The notes under the pieces: generated by a model
What the model was told of the DNA's origin: nothing
Databases searched by the model: none
What the model saw: the letters and a program-made list of their open reading frames with translations, nothing else
DNA from: Gordionus sp. m RMFG-2023
Lineage: Eukaryota > Nematomorpha > Gordioida > Chordodea > Parachordodidae
Assembly (NCBI RefSeq): GCF_954871325.1
Contig: NC_088775.1
Coordinates: 56,397,561-56,461,560, forward strand
Length of the DNA stretch: 64,000 nt
Direction: 5' to 3'
Made by a program: the position numbers and the translations under genes
In this document: positions 32,714-47,130 of the stretch, piece by piece
Numbering within the stretch: the stretch's first letter is position 1
How the letters are laid out: each line of letters begins with the position of its first letter

Positions 32714-33118
32714 ATACGGGAAAGGATAGGGGATAAAATAGGAGAGCTAGGAATATGGAAGAGATAAAACTTAGATAGTTAAAGCGAATAATGGCGGTAG
32801 CAAGTCTTTGACGTAAGAAGAGGGATTCCTTAGGCTGATCAGTTTTTTCGCGAATCCGTGTGCCTAATTCTTTAAAAAAACTTAGAGCTTTGCTACCGAA
32901 GATGGTGAGAATGGAGCAAGCGATGGGTATGAATAAGAAAGAAGGGTCTAAGGAACTGTACTTTAAGATTTTTCGAGTTTCTGCGAGGGCAAGGGCATCG
33001 ACGTTGTGTTTAGATGGTGCATTTGGGTCAATGCAGGTGAAATCCCAAACCAGGAGCTGACCCCTTGACCTTGGAATCAAAGACATTCCATCAGGACGTT
33101 TTCCATCGGTTCTAAAAA
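32714..33118 (-). CDS. Open fragment with RPDG and VWDFT motifs, nuclease-like (uncertain)
   Basis: Minus strand, open from about 33118 downward, about 135 residues. It reads RTDGKRPDGMSLIPRSRG, GQLLVWDFTCIDPNAPS, a Lys/Tyr-containing KILKYSSL block, LGTRIREK, and FLRQRLATAIIRFN. I recognise this as a conserved tail found in many invertebrate retroelement-like proteins. The arrangement of D and WD motifs suggests a restriction-enzyme-like nuclease fold, which is inference. G+C is higher than the surroundings. The piece is only the end of a longer protein. Its right neighbour is host sequence of unknown kind and its left side abuts the hAT insertion ending at 32705, whose target lies in or just past the fragment's end. 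Confidence 0.5.
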
Positions 33119-33130
33119 TTATGGTTGGTT

Positions 33131-33510
33131 AAAGTTAGACATCATTTTTTAAAAAATTATAGTAATTTTTATTTGATTTAGGAAAAGATAAGTTAGTAGG
33201 TCCTTTTTTTGTTTTTGGATTAAAAGTATACATATATTTATTTATTAAATTTAATTTGTTTATAGTTAACTACATCATTTTATGAAATATATAAATCTTT
33301 TTGTATTAATGTTTTTAAGTTAAGTTGTAGCGAAATATTTTAATGTTTCCCAGACATAATTCCCGACAATGTTAAAGTAGTTATAGAGATTTTTTAAATT
33401 ATCATTTGGAATGAGAATTTTTATCTTATTAGAAATTTGATCTCAAAAGATTTTTTTAATTTATAATTTTATTTAATCATTATTTTTTTAAAATCTATAA
33501 AAGTGGACTC
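33131..33510. other. AT-rich stretch, no gene seen
   Basis: Nothing recognised. Confidence 0.6.
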
Positions 33511-33513
33511 TTA

Positions 33514-33848
33514 TAGTGCACACAAATTGAGCGTTTCAAACGTTGCGTTGCAAACGTAACATTTTAAATAAGTTCATAAAAAAAGGATTTGTCTTTTAAA
33601 AATTATATTATCGTCTGCGTTCTTATATCTTTAATTTCTAAATATTCCTTTTTAGGATATAAGTAAGATATTTCATTTTATATAATATTACACAGCGAAT
33701 AATAATAAAAAGTAATGAAAAAGCAAACCTATTTGCGTTTTTTAAAATGGTTGCTAACGCCAAACTGTAATTACCAATTCGCACGAGGTCATTTGAAATG
33801 CATTATTTGCGCTTAAAACGCAGTGTTTGAAACGCTCTATGCGCACTA
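33514..33848. mobile_element. 335 bp PIF/Harbinger-like MITE with TTA duplication
   Basis: Ends TAGTGCACACAAATTGAGCG and, reversed, TAGTGCGCATAGAGCGTTTC, followed on both sides by CGTTTCAAAC. TTA at 33511-33513 and 33849-33851. The superfamily is inferred from the 3 bp TTA target. Confidence 0.75.
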
Positions 33849-33851
33849 TTA

Positions 33852-35410
33852 TGAATGTAACTATGACTTTTTTAAATTTACAAAATTTTACATAATAAAT
33901 TTAAAATTATATAATTATCCTTAAGTTTAATTATATTTTATAAAGATTTTAAATAAAAATAATTAATTATCATAGAGGTTTAAAAGATGCATTATATTTT
34001 ATAAAATTCTTCGGAAAATAAATGATAAAAATTTCTAATTTACAAAAAATCTTAGTTTAAAAAAAATGTTTACTTTTTTAAAAATAAATTATTAAAGATT
34101 AAAACATTATAAGCATTATTATATTAGTAATTTTATTTAAAAAATATAAAATATATAAAGTACACTTAATCGTTAAACAAGAAATAATTCCCCGGAAAAA
34201 ACCTCAATTTGGGGAGGTTGGAGGCGTATTTTCGATATTTTTTTAAGAAAATATAGGGAATATTTTTCCCGGCCAATCTGTGATTGGATTATTAGGAAAC
34301 TAAATATTATCGAAAACCAGATGTTTAGGCCTTTTTATAGTTTTTATTTGGCCCATCGTCAATTTTTATTTTTTTCGTTATTAACTTTTTTATTATAATT
34401 TTGGCTACTAAACTGAGTTGAAGCACTAATCGTTACTAACAAAGCACTAATGAATGACATATATGCTTCATCATTAGTATTTTCATTTTACCTTTTGAAG
34501 TGGCCAAATATTTTTGCTAATAACTTTTTTTCATTTTACTTTTTGAAGTGGCCAAATATTTTTGCTAATAACTTTTTTCCTTAATTTCGTCTAATGCACG
34601 TATTGAAGCTCAAACAAGCATTAAAAAATGGAAAAATCGTTAGTACCTTCAATCTATCTTATGTAACTATATTTATCTTAAAATATAACTACCGATTATT
34701 TTCAAACCCTTTTTAAAAAAATTGACCATACTCCATACCATGCTGGCTTGCTACAAACTCCCTAACCTTTAGCTAATTGCTCTTGCTGTCTAACTCTAAA
34801 AAAGGCCTCCGATAAATGGGTTCTGTCAGTATTCAAGTACATAAACCTGGAATAATTCAGATGTATTAGCTTAGCCTCTTGCCCATTATATTACTAGAAT
34901 ACCTTAAAATATTAATAAAAATGTAAGGAATCATTTTATTTAACGACCAAATTTTATTATACTTGTATATTAACCCTACACACGTATTCTTCCTGGCTAA
35001 CTATATTTCTAACTCTTAGCAACTGCCAGGAATTCCGAAAAATGCATTACCCCGAGAATCGAACCACCGACTCATCAGCTATCATTAAAAAAATAACGAT
35101 TTTTTTAATATATTTATTATTATTATTATTAAAAGTATTTTTCTTTTGTATATTCAAACTATAAGTAACATTACCCCATTATAACACTTATGTGCAATAG
35201 TCGTACACAGCGGCTCACATTATCATTAGCTACATATTTTATTTAGTTAAGATTGATACTGATATGTGGAAGAGATTAATATATTTTTTAAAAAAATCAC
35301 ATTTTTCTAAAAACTCATTTTATTAAAATTGGGGTATTATTTTTGTCCAGGATACTTCTACCCGATTACATAGTATAATATATTATTAATATTAAGACCA
35401 TAATTTACAT
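33852..35410. other. AT-rich stretch with small repeats
   Basis: 34185-34270 has a CCCCGGAAAA patch like the MULE inner repeat. 34486-34582 is a 48 bp tandem duplication containing GAAGTGGCCAAATATTTTTG. 34980-35090 is slightly more GC-rich with GAGAATCGAACCACC, which on the other strand resembles a B box, but no A box at the right spacing. No coding signal. Confidence 0.5.
34486..34582. repeat. 48 bp tandem duplication
   Basis: Two adjacent copies containing GAAGTGGCCAAATATTTTTG, differing by about one base. Confidence 0.85.
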
Positions 35411-35417
35411 TTTTTAG

Positions 35418-35569
35418 GAATGATGGTTAGGCCAATTCTTTATTCGAGTGACGATAACCTTACGCTTCGTGTACCATGTCCTCCTATCCATGTCCTGCCT
35501 TGTCATCAAAGACTCAACTCTCCCCATATTGCTTTATCGCAGGACAGGTGTAGTGCTATTCATTGCCCA
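35418..35569 (+). CDS. Possible host exon (hypothetical), about 50 codons
   Basis: A 152 bp patch of near-balanced base composition in very AT-rich DNA. It begins right after a good acceptor (ACATTTTTTAG, AG at 35416-35417) and ends at a consensus donor (A then GTAAGT at 35570). The plus frame is open across it and ends on a codon boundary: MMVRPILYSSDDNLTLRVP, CPPIHVLPCHQRLN, SPHIALSQDRCSAIHCP. Four cysteines and several histidines; no family recognised. A fragment of the 'GATCGG' hAT terminus follows at 35600. Could instead be part of an unknown repeat. Confidence 0.4.
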
Positions 35570-35597
35570 GTAAGTCTTTTTCTCTTATTTTTTAGCA

Positions 35598-35632
35598 ATG
35601 CCGATATTAAATATCGGGGCAGGGCCAATACT
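35598..35632. mobile_element. Solo terminus of hAT family 'GATCGG'
   Basis: GCCGATATTAAATATCGG at about 35602 matches the family end reversed; no partner nearby. Confidence 0.5.
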
Positions 35633-35639
35633 TACAGTT

Positions 35640-36360
35640 AAAAATCTTATACCACCGATATATTTTAAAACCTTTGATATTTATGCACCCTTTAACATTA
35701 TCCAAACTATTGCATGTTTTATTTGCACCAATGTATACAAAAAAAAACTACGGAGGGTTGTTAAAATGCAGCAGGCGTGATTAAATGAAAAATATATATT
35801 ATACGCATTTTTACAAAATTATCTGAAATAAAAATCACTAGTTGCTTTGTTCTTATTCCAGAACTGGGTTATTCCATGTCAAATGAGCAAAAAAATCAAG
35901 ATTTTCGGTCGACCCCTTTCAATTTCGATAAAAAGTTGTAGACTGGTTATATATGTTCCCATTAGATTATAAACAAAATTTTAGCGCATTAGCAACTATA
36001 TTAGCGGAGATAATCGGGGTTAAAGGTCCAAAAAACGTCTTTTTTTGCTTTTTACTAATGTCAAATAATTAGTTTTTAATTTAAAACTAAATATGATCAA
36101 ATATTGAATCTAATATCAATAGCTAAGTTAATAATTGATAATTATGGCTAAAACATCAAAATTAATTTTTGATAAAATATGGGTCATCTTATGGTCAGTT
36201 GAAAACTTGAAATTAATATTTAGAAATGTATATGATCTCCGATTTTTAATTTTTTTAAGAAATATTATCCGTTTATTATTTTTTTAATAATTTCTTCAAC
36301 AATTAGGATGGCTGGATATTTATTTTAAAAAATATTGCGATTTTTATACTTAAAAAATAG
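35640..36360. other. Left flank of the satellite, no gene seen
   Basis: 35870-36030 is somewhat more GC-rich (GGGTTATTCCATGTCAAATG and following) and looks like part of an unidentified dispersed repeat. The rest is AT-rich. The satellite starts abruptly at 36361 with the dyad ACAATTGTCAC. Confidence 0.55.
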
Positions 36361-38926
36361 ACAATTGTCACTTTTCTATGGTACATCTTCACTAAATTTT
36401 TATTTAAAAATGTTTTTAATATTTATTTTAACATATTTTCTTCAAAAAAATTCAAAAAACTTTTAAAATAACGATTATGACAATTGTCACTTTTCTATGG
36501 TACATCTTCACTAAATTTTTATTTAAACATGTTTTTAATACTTATTTTAACATATTTTCTTCAAAAAAATTTAAAAAACTTATAAAATAACGATTATGAT
36601 AATTGTCACTTTTCTATGGTACATCTTCACTAAATTTTTATTTAAACATGTTTTTAATACTTATTTTAACATATTTTCTTCAATAAAATTCAAAAAACTT
36701 ATAAAATAACGATTATGACAATTGTCACTTTTCTATGGTACATCTTCACTAAATTTTTATTTAAACATGTTTTTAATACTTATTTTAACATATTTTCGTC
36801 AAAAAAATTTTAAAAATAACGATTATGACAATTGTCACTTTTCATTGTCTTCACTAAATTTATATTTAAACATCATATTAATACTTATTTTAACATATTT
36901 TCTTCAAAAAAATTCAAAAAACTTATAAAATAACGATTATGACAATGTCAATTTTCTATGGTACATCTTCACTAAATTTTATTTAAACATGTTATCAATA
37001 CTTATTTTAACATATTTTCTTCAAAAAAATTCAAAAAACTTATAAAATAACGATTATGACAATTGTCACTTTTCTAAGGTACATCTTCACTAAATTTTTA
37101 TTTAAACATGTTTTTAATACTTATTTTAACATATTTTCTTCAAAAAAATTCTAAAAACTTATAAAATAACGATTATGACAATTGTCACTTTTCTATGGTA
37201 CATCTTCACTAAATTTTTATTTAAACATGTTTTTAATACTTATTTTAACATATTATCTTCAATAAAATTCAAAAAACTTATAAAATAACGATTATGACAA
37301 TTGTCACTTTTCTATGGTACATCTTCACTAAATTTTTATTTAAACATGTTTTTAATACTTATTTTAACATATTTTCTTCAATTAAATTCAAAAAACTTAT
37401 AAAATAACGATTATGACAATTGTCACTTTTCTATGGTAAATCTTCACTAAATTTTTATTTAAACATGTTTTTAATACTTATTTTAACATATTTTCTTCAA
37501 AAAAATTCAAAAAACTTATAAAATAACGATTATGACAATTGTCACTTTTCTATGGTACATCTTCACTAAATTTTTATTTAAACATGTTTTTAATACTTAT
37601 TTTAACATATTTTCTTCAAAAAAATTCAAAAAACTTATAAAATAACGATTATGACAATTGTCACTTTTCTATGGTACATCTTCACTAAATTTTTATTTAA
37701 ACATGTTTTTAATACTTATTTTAACATATTTTCTTCAATAAAATTCAAAAAACTTATAAAATAACGATTATGACAATTGTCACTTTTCTATGGTACATCT
37801 TCACTAAATTTTTATTTAAACATCTTTTTAATACTTATTTTAACATCTTTTCGTCAAAAAAATTTTAAAAATAGGGATTATGACAATTGTCACTTTTCAT
37901 TGTCTTCACTAAATTTATATTTAAACATCTTATTAATACTTATTTTAACATATTTTCGTCAAAAAAATTCAAAAACTTTAAAAATAACGATTATGACAAT
38001 GTCAATTTTCTATGGTACATCTTCACTAAATTTTATTTAAACATGTTATCAATACTTATTTTTGCATATTTTCGTCAAAAAACTTTAAAAATAACGATTA
38101 TGACAATGTCAATTTTCTATGGTACATCTTCACTAAATTTTTATTTAAACATGTTTTTAATACTTATTTTAACATATTTTCTTCAATAAAATTCCAAAAA
38201 CTTATAAAATAACGATTATGACAATTGTCACTTTTCTATGGTACATCTTCACTAAATTTTTATTTAATACTTATTTTAACATATTTTCTTCAAAAAAATT
38301 CAAAAAACTTATAAAATAACGATTATGACAATTGTCACTTTTCTATGGTACATCTTCACTAAATTTTTATTTAAACATGTTATCAATACTTATTTTAACA
38401 TATTTTCTTCAAAAAAACTTATAAAATAACGATTATGACAATGTCAATTTTCTATGGTACATCTTCACTAAATTTTATTTAAACATGTTATCAATACTTA
38501 TTTTAACATATTTTCTTCAAAAAAATTCAAAAAACTTATAAAATAACGATTATGACAATTGTCACTTTTCTATGGTACATCTTCACTAAATTTTTATTTA
38601 AACATGTTATCAATACTTATTTTAACATATTTTCTTCAAAAAAATTCAAAAAACATCTAAAATAACGATTATGACAATTGTCACTTTTCTATGGTACATC
38701 TTCACTAAATTTTTATTTAAACATGTTTTTAATACTTATTTTAACATATTTTCTTCAAAAAAATTCAAAAAACTTTTAAAATAACGATTAAATAACGATT
38801 ATGACAATTGTCACTTTTCTATGGTACATCTTCACTAAATTTTTATTTAAACATGTTTTTAATACTTATTTTAACATATTTTCTTCAATAAAATTCAAAA
38901 AACTTATAAAATAACGATTATGACAA

Positions 38927-40546
38927 TTGTCACTTTTCTATGGTACATCTTCACTAAATTTTTATTTAAACATCTTTTTAATACTTATTTTAACATATTT
39001 TCGTCAAAAAAATTTTAAAAATAACGATTATGACAATTGTCACTTTTCATTGTCTTCACTAAATTTATATTTAAACATCATATTAATACTTATTTTAACA
39101 TATTTTCTTCAAAAAAATTCAAAAAACTTATAAAATAACGATTATGACAATGTCAATTTTCTATGGTACATCTTCACTAAATTTTATTTAAACATGTTAT
39201 CAATACTTATTTTAACATATTTTCTTAAAAAAAATTCAAAAAACTTATAAAATAACGATTATGACAATTGTCACTTTTCTATGGTACATCTTCACTAAAT
39301 TTTTATTTAAACATGTTTTTAATACTTATTTTAACATATTTTCTTCTAAAAAATTCTAAAAACTTATAAAATAACGATTATGACAATTGTCACTTTTCTA
39401 TGGTACATCTTCACTAAATTTTTATTTAAACATGTTTTTAATACTTATTTTAACATATTTTCTTCAAAAAACTTATAAAATAACTATTATGACAATTGTC
39501 ACTTTTCTATGGTACATCTTCACTAAATTTTTATTTAAACATGTTTTTAATACTTATTTTAACTTATTTTCTTCAAAAAAATTCTAAAAACTTATAAAAT
39601 AACGATTATGACAATTGTCACTTTTCTATGGTACATCTTCACTAAATTTTTATTTAAACATGTTTTTAATACTTATTTTAACATATTTTCTTCAAAAAAC
39701 TTATTCAAAAAACTTATAAAATAACGATTATGACAATTGTCACTTTTCTATGGTACATCTTCACTAAATTTTTATTTAAACATGTTTTTAATACTTATTT
39801 TAACATATTTTCGTCAAAAAAATTTTAAAAATAACGATTATGACAATTGTCACTTTTCATTGTCTTCACTAAATTTATATTTAAACATCATATTAATACT
39901 TATTTTAACATATTTTCTTCAAAAAAATTCAAAAAACTTATAAAATAACGATTATGACAATGTCAATTTTCTATGGTACATCTTCACTAAATTTTATTTA
40001 AACATGTTATCAATACTTATTTTAACATATTTTCTTAAAAAAAATTCAAAAAACTTATAAAATAACGATTATGACAATTGTCACTTTTCTATGGTACATC
40101 TTCACTAAATTTTTATTTAAACATGTTTTTAATACTTATTTTAACATATTTTCTTCAAAAAAATTCTAAAAACTTATAAAATAACGATTATGACAATTGT
40201 CACTTTTCTATGGTACATCTTCACTAAATTTTTATTTAAACATGTTTTTAATACTTATTTTAACATATTTTCTTCAAAAAACTTATAAAATAACTATTAT
40301 GACAATTGTCACTTTTCTATGGTACATCTTCACTAAATTTTTATTAAAACATGTTTTTAATACTTATTTTAACATATTTTCTTCAAAAAACTTATAAAAT
40401 AACGATTATGAGAATTGTCACTTTTCTATGGTACATCTTCACTAAATTTTTATTTAAACATGTTTTTAATACTTATTTTAACATATTTTCTTCTAAAAAA
40501 TTCAAAAAACTTATAAAATAACTATTATGACAATTGTTACTTTTCT
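38927..40546. repeat. 810 bp higher-order duplication
   Basis: Monomer variants at 38927 and 39387 recur at 39737 and 40197, an 810 bp shift, so about seven monomers were duplicated as a block. Confidence 0.85.
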
Positions 40547-41036
40547 ATGGTACATCTTCATTAAATTTTTATTTAAACATGTTTTTAATATTTATTTTAA
40601 CATATTTTCTTCAAAAAAATTCCAAAAACTTATAAAATAACGATTATGACAATTGTCACTTTTCTAAGGTACATCTTCACTAAATTTTTATTTAAACATG
40701 TTTTTAATACTTATTTTAACATATTTTCTTCAAAAAAATTCAAAAAACTTATAAAATAACGATTATGACAATTGTCACTTCTCTATGGTACATCTTCACT
40801 AAATTTTTATTTAAACATGTTTTTAATACTTATTTTAACATATTTTCTTCAATAAAATTAAAAAAACTTATAAAAAAACGATTATGACAATTGTCACTTT
40901 TCTATGGTACATCTTCACTAAATTTTTATTTAAACATGTTTTAAATACTTATTTTAACATATTTTCTTCAATAAAATTCAAAAAACTTTAAAAATAACGA
41001 TTATGAAAATGTCAATTATCTATGGTACATCTTCAC

Positions 41037-44000
41037 TAAATTTTATTTAAACATGTTACAAATACTTATTTTAACATATTTTCTTCAAAAAAATTCAAAA
41101 AACTTATAAAATAACGATTATGACAATGTCAATTTTCTATGGTACATCTTCACTAAATTTTTATTTAAACATGTTTTTAATACTTATTTTAACATATTTT
41201 CTTCAAAAAAATTTAAAAAACTTATAAAATAACGATTATTACAATTGTCACTTTTCTATGGTACATCTTCACTAAATTTTTATTTAATACTTATTTTAAC
41301 ATATTTTCTTCAAAAAAATTCAAAAAACATCTAAAATAACGATTATGACAATTGTCACTTTTCTATGGTACATCTTCACTAAATTTTTATTTAAACATGT
41401 TTTTAATACTTATTTTAACATATTTTCTTCAAAAAAATTCAAAAAACTTTTAAAATAACGATTAAATAACGATTATGACAATTGTCACTTTTCTATGGTA
41501 CATCTTCACTAAATTTTATTTAAACATGTTATCAATACTTATTTTAACATATTTTCTTAAAAAAAATTCAAAAAACTTATAAAATAACGATTATGACAAT
41601 TGTCACTTTTCTATGGTACATCTTCACTAAATTTTTATTTAAACATGTTTTTAATACTTATTTTAACATATTTTCTTCAAAAAAATTCTAAAAACTTATA
41701 AAATAACGATTATGACAATTGTCACTTTTCTATGGTACATCTTCACTAAATTTTTATTTAAACATGTTTTTAATACTTATTTTAACATATTTTCTTCAAA
41801 AAACTTATAAAATAACTATTATGACAATTGTCACTTTTCTATGGTACATCTTCACTAAATTTTTATTTAAACATGTTTTTAATACTTATTTTAACTTATT
41901 TTCTTCAAAAAAATTCTAAAAACTTATAAAATAACGATTATGACAATTGTCACTTTTCTATGGTACATCTTCACTAAATTTTTATTTAAACATGTTTTTA
42001 ATACTTATTTTAACATATTTTCTTCAAAAAACTTATAAAATAACGATTATGACAATTGTCACTTTTCTATGGTACATCTTCACTAAATTTTTATTTAAAC
42101 ATGTTTTTAATACTTATTTTAACATATTTTCTTCTAAAAAATTCAAAAAACTTATAAAATAACTATTATGACAATTGTTACTTTTCTATGGTACATCTTC
42201 ATTAAATTTTTATTTAAACATGTTTTTAATATTTATTTTAACATATTTTCTTCAAAAAAATTCCAAAAACTTATAAAATAACGATTATGACAATTGTCAC
42301 TTTTCTAAGGTACATCTTCACTAAATTTTTATTTAAACATGTTTTTAATACTTATTTTAACATATTTTCTTCAAAAAAATTCTAAAAACTTTTAAAATAA
42401 CGATTATGACAATTGTCACTTTTCTATGGTACATCTTCACTAAATTTTTATTTAAACATGTTTTTAATACTTATTTTAACATATTTTCTTCAAAAAAATT
42501 TAAAAAACTTATAAAATAACGATTATGATAATTGTCACTTTTCTATGGTACATCTTCACTAAATTTTTATTTAAACATGTTTTTAATACTTATTTTAACA
42601 TATTTTCTTCAATAAAATTCAAAAAACTTATAAAATAACGATTATGACAATTGTCACTTTTCTATGGTACATCTTCACTAAATTTTTATTTAAACATGTT
42701 TTTAATACTTATTTTAACATATTTTCGTCAAAAAAATTTTAAAAATAACGATTATGACAATTGTCACTTTTCATTGTCTTCACTAAATTTATATTTAAAC
42801 ATCATATTAATACTTATTTTAACATATTTTCTTCAAAAAAATTCAAAAAACTTATAAAATAACGATTATGACAATGTCAATTTTCTATGGTACATCTTCA
42901 CTAAATTTTATTTAAACATGTTATCAATACTTATTTTAACATATTTTCTTAAAAAAAATTCAAAAAACTTATAAAATAACGATTATGACAATTGTCACTT
43001 TTCTATGGTACATCTTCACTAAATTTTTATTTAAACATGTTTTTAATACTTATTTTAACATATTTTCTTCAAAAAAATTCTAAAAACTTATAAAATAACG
43101 ATTATGACAATTGTCACTTTTCTATGGTACATCTTCACTAAATTTTTATTTAAACATGTTTTTAATACTTATTTTAACATATTTTCTTCAAAAAACTTAT
43201 AAAATAACTATTATGACAATTGTCACTTTTCTATGGTACATCTTCACTAAATTTTTATTTAAACATGTTTTTAATACTTATTTTAACTTATTTTCTTCAA
43301 AAAAATTCTAAAAACTTATAAAATAACGATTATGACAATTGTCACTTTTCTATGGTACATCTTCACTAAATTTTTATTAAAACATGTTTTTAATACTTAT
43401 TTTAACATATTTTCTTCAAAAAACTTATAAAATAACGATTATGAGAATTGTCACTTTTCTATGGTACATCTTCACTAAATTTTTATTTAAACATGTTTTT
43501 AATACTTATTTTAACATATTTTCTTCTAAAAAATTCAAAAAACTTATAAAATAACTATTATGACAATTGTTACTTTTCTATGGTACATCTTCATTAAATT
43601 TTTATTTAAACATGTTTTTAATATTTATTTTAACATATTTTCTTCAAAAAAATTCCAAAAACTTATAAAATAACGATTATGACAATTGTCACTTTTCTAA
43701 GGTACATCTTCACTAAATTTTTATTTAAACATGTTTTTAATACTTATTTTAACATATTTTCTTCAAAAAAATTCAAAAAACTTATAAAATAACGATTATG
43801 ACAATTGTCACTTCTCTATGGTACATCTTCACTAAATTTTTATTTAAACATGTTTTTAATACTTATTTTAACATATTTTCTTCAATAAAATTAAAAAAAC
43901 TTATAAAAAAACGATTATGACAATTGTCACTTTTCTATGGTACATCTTCACTAAATTTTTATTTAAACATGTTTTAAATACTTATTTTAACATATTTTCT

Positions 44001-47000
44001 TCAATAAAATTCAAAAAACTTTAAAAATAACGATTATGACAATGTCAATTATCTATGGTACATCTTCACTAAATTTTATTTAAACATGTTACAAATACTT
44101 ATTTTAACATATTTTCTTCAAAAAAATTCAAAAAACTTATAAAATAACGATTATGACAATGTCAATTTTCTATGGTACATCTTCACTAAATTTTTATTTA
44201 AACATGTTTTTAATACTTATTTTAACATATTTTCTTCAAAAAAATTTAAAAAACTTATAAAATAACGATTATTACAATTGTCACTTTTCTATGGTACATC
44301 TTCACTAAATTTTTATTTAATACTTATTTTAACATATTTTCTTCAAAAAAATTCAAAAAACATCTAAAATAACGATTATGACAATTGTCACTTTTCTATG
44401 GTACATCTTCACTAAATTTTTATTTAAACATGTTTTTAATACTTATTTTAACATATTTTCTTCAAAAAAATTCAAAAAACTTTTAAAATAACGATTAAAT
44501 AACGATTATGACAATTGTCACTTTTCTATGGTACATCTTCACTAAATTTTATTTAAACATGTTATCAATACTTATTTTAACATATTTTCTTCAAAAAAAT
44601 TCAAAAAACTTATAAAATAACGATTATGACAATTGTCACTTTTCTATGGTACATCTTCACTAAATTTTTATTTAAACATGTTTTTAATACTTATTTTAAC
44701 ATATTTTCTTCAAAAAAATTCTAAAAACTTATAAAATAACGATTATGACAATTGTCACTTTTCTATGGTACATCTTCACTAAATTTTTATTTAAACATGT
44801 TTTTAATACTTATTTTAACATATTTTCTTCAAAAAACTTATAAAATAACTATTATGACAATTGTCACTTTTCTATGGTACATCTTCACTAAATTTTTATT
44901 TAAACATGTTTTTAATACTTATTTTAACTTATTTTCTTCAAAAAAATTCTAAAAACTTATAAAATAACGATTATGACAATTGTCACTTTTCTATGGTACA
45001 TCTTCACTAAATTTTTATTTAAACATGTTTTTAATACTTATTTTAACATATTTTCTTCAAAAAACTTATAAAATAACGATTATGACAATTGTCACTTTTC
45101 TATGGTACATCTTCACTAAATTTTTATTTAAACATGTTTTTAATACTTATTTTAACATATTTTCTTCTAAAAAATTCAAAAAACTTATAAAATAACTATT
45201 ATGACAATTGTTACTTTTCTATGGTACATCTTCATTAAATTTTTATTTAAACATGTTTTTAATATTTATTTTAACATATTTTCTTCAAAAAAATTCCAAA
45301 AACTTATAAAATAACGATTATGACAATTGTCACTTTTCTAAGGTACATCTTCACTAAATTTTTATTTAAACATGTTTTTAATACTTATTTTAACATATTT
45401 TCTTCAAAAAAATTCTAAAAACTTTTAAAATAACGATTATGACAATTGTCACTTTTCTATGGTACATCTTCACTAAATTTTTATTTAAACATGTTTTTAA
45501 TACTTATTTTAACATATTTTCTTCAAAAAAATTTAAAAAACTTATAAAATAACGATTATGATAATTGTCACTTTTCTATGGTACATCTTCACTAAATTTT
45601 TATTTAAACATGTTTTTAATACTTATTTTAACATATTTTCTTCAATAAAATTCAAAAAACTTATAAAATAACGATTATGACAATTGTCACTTTTCTATGG
45701 TACATCTTCACTAAATTTTTATTTAAACATGTTTTTAATACTTATTTTAACATATTTTCGTCAAAAAAATTTTAAAAATAACGATTATGACAATTGTCAC
45801 TTTTCATTGTCTTCACTAAATTTATATTTAAACATCATATTAATACTTATTTTAACATATTTTCTTCAAAAAAATTCAAAAAACTTATAAAATAACGATT
45901 ATGACAATGTCAATTTTCTATGGTACATCTTCACTAAATTTTATTTAAACATGTTATCAATACTTATTTTAACATATTTTCTTAAAAAAAATTCAAAAAA
46001 CTTATAAAATAACGATTATGACAATTGTCACTTTTCTATGGTACATCTTCACTAAATTTTTATTTAAACATGTTTTTAATACTTATTTTAACATATTTTC
46101 TTCAAAAAAATTCTAAAAACTTATAAAATAACGATTATGACAATTGTCACTTTTCTATGGTACATCTTCACTAAATTTTTATTTAAACATGTTTTTAATA
46201 CTTATTTTAACATATTTTCTTCAAAAAACTTATAAAATAACTATTATGACAATTGTCACTTTTCTATGGTACATCTTCACTAAATTTTTATTTAAACATG
46301 TTTTTAATACTTATTTTAACTTATTTTCTTCAAAAAAATTCTAAAAACTTATAAAATAACGATTATGACAATTGTCACTTTTCTATGGTACATCTTCACT
46401 AAATTTTTATTAAAACATGTTTTTAATACTTATTTTAACATATTTTCTTCAAAAAACTTATAAAATAACGATTATGAGAATTGTCACTTTTCTATGGTAC
46501 ATCTTCACTAAATTTTTATTTAAACATGTTTTTAATACTTATTTTAACATATTTTCTTCTAAAAAATTCAAAAAACTTATAAAATAACTATTATGACAAT
46601 TGTTACTTTTCTATGGTACATCTTCATTAAATTTTTATTTAAACATGTTTTTAATATTTATTTTAACATATTTTCTTCAAAAAAATTCCAAAAACTTATA
46701 AAATAACGATTATGACAATTGTCACTTTTCTAAGGTACATCTTCACTAAATTTTTATTTAAACATGTTTTTAATACTTATTTTAACATATTTTCTTCAAA
46801 AAAATTCAAAAAACTTATAAAATAACGATTATGACAATTGTCACTTCTCTATGGTACATCTTCACTAAATTTTTATTTAAACATGTTTTTAATACTTATT
46901 TTAACATATTTTCTTCAATAAAATTAAAAAAACTTATAAAAAAACGATTATGACAATTGTCACTTTTCTATGGTACATCTTCACTAAATTTTTATTTAAA

Positions 47001-47130
47001 CATGTTTTAAATACTTATTTTAACATATTTTCTTCAATAAAATTCAAAAAACTTTAAAAATAACGATTATGACAATGTCAATTATCTATGGTACATCTTC
47101 ACTAAATTTTATTTAAACATGTTACAAATA
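41037..47130. repeat. 3033 bp higher-order repeat, two nearly identical periods
   Basis: Variant order repeats at 3033 bp over this stretch: 41719 with 44752, 41947 with 44980, 42651 with 45684, 43111 with 46144, and the marker GATTATTAC at 41234, 44267 and 47300. About 25-26 monomers per period. Later periods are shortened: 45684 to 48468 is 2784 bp and 48468 to 50935 is 2467 bp. Confidence 0.92.

Noticed and set aside
35040-35090. tRNA or hammerhead-like motif (GAGAATCGAACCACC, reversed GCTGATGAGTCGG)
   Set aside because: B-box-like and CTGATGA-like words occur, but an A box at proper spacing and the GAAA part of a hammerhead core are both missing.
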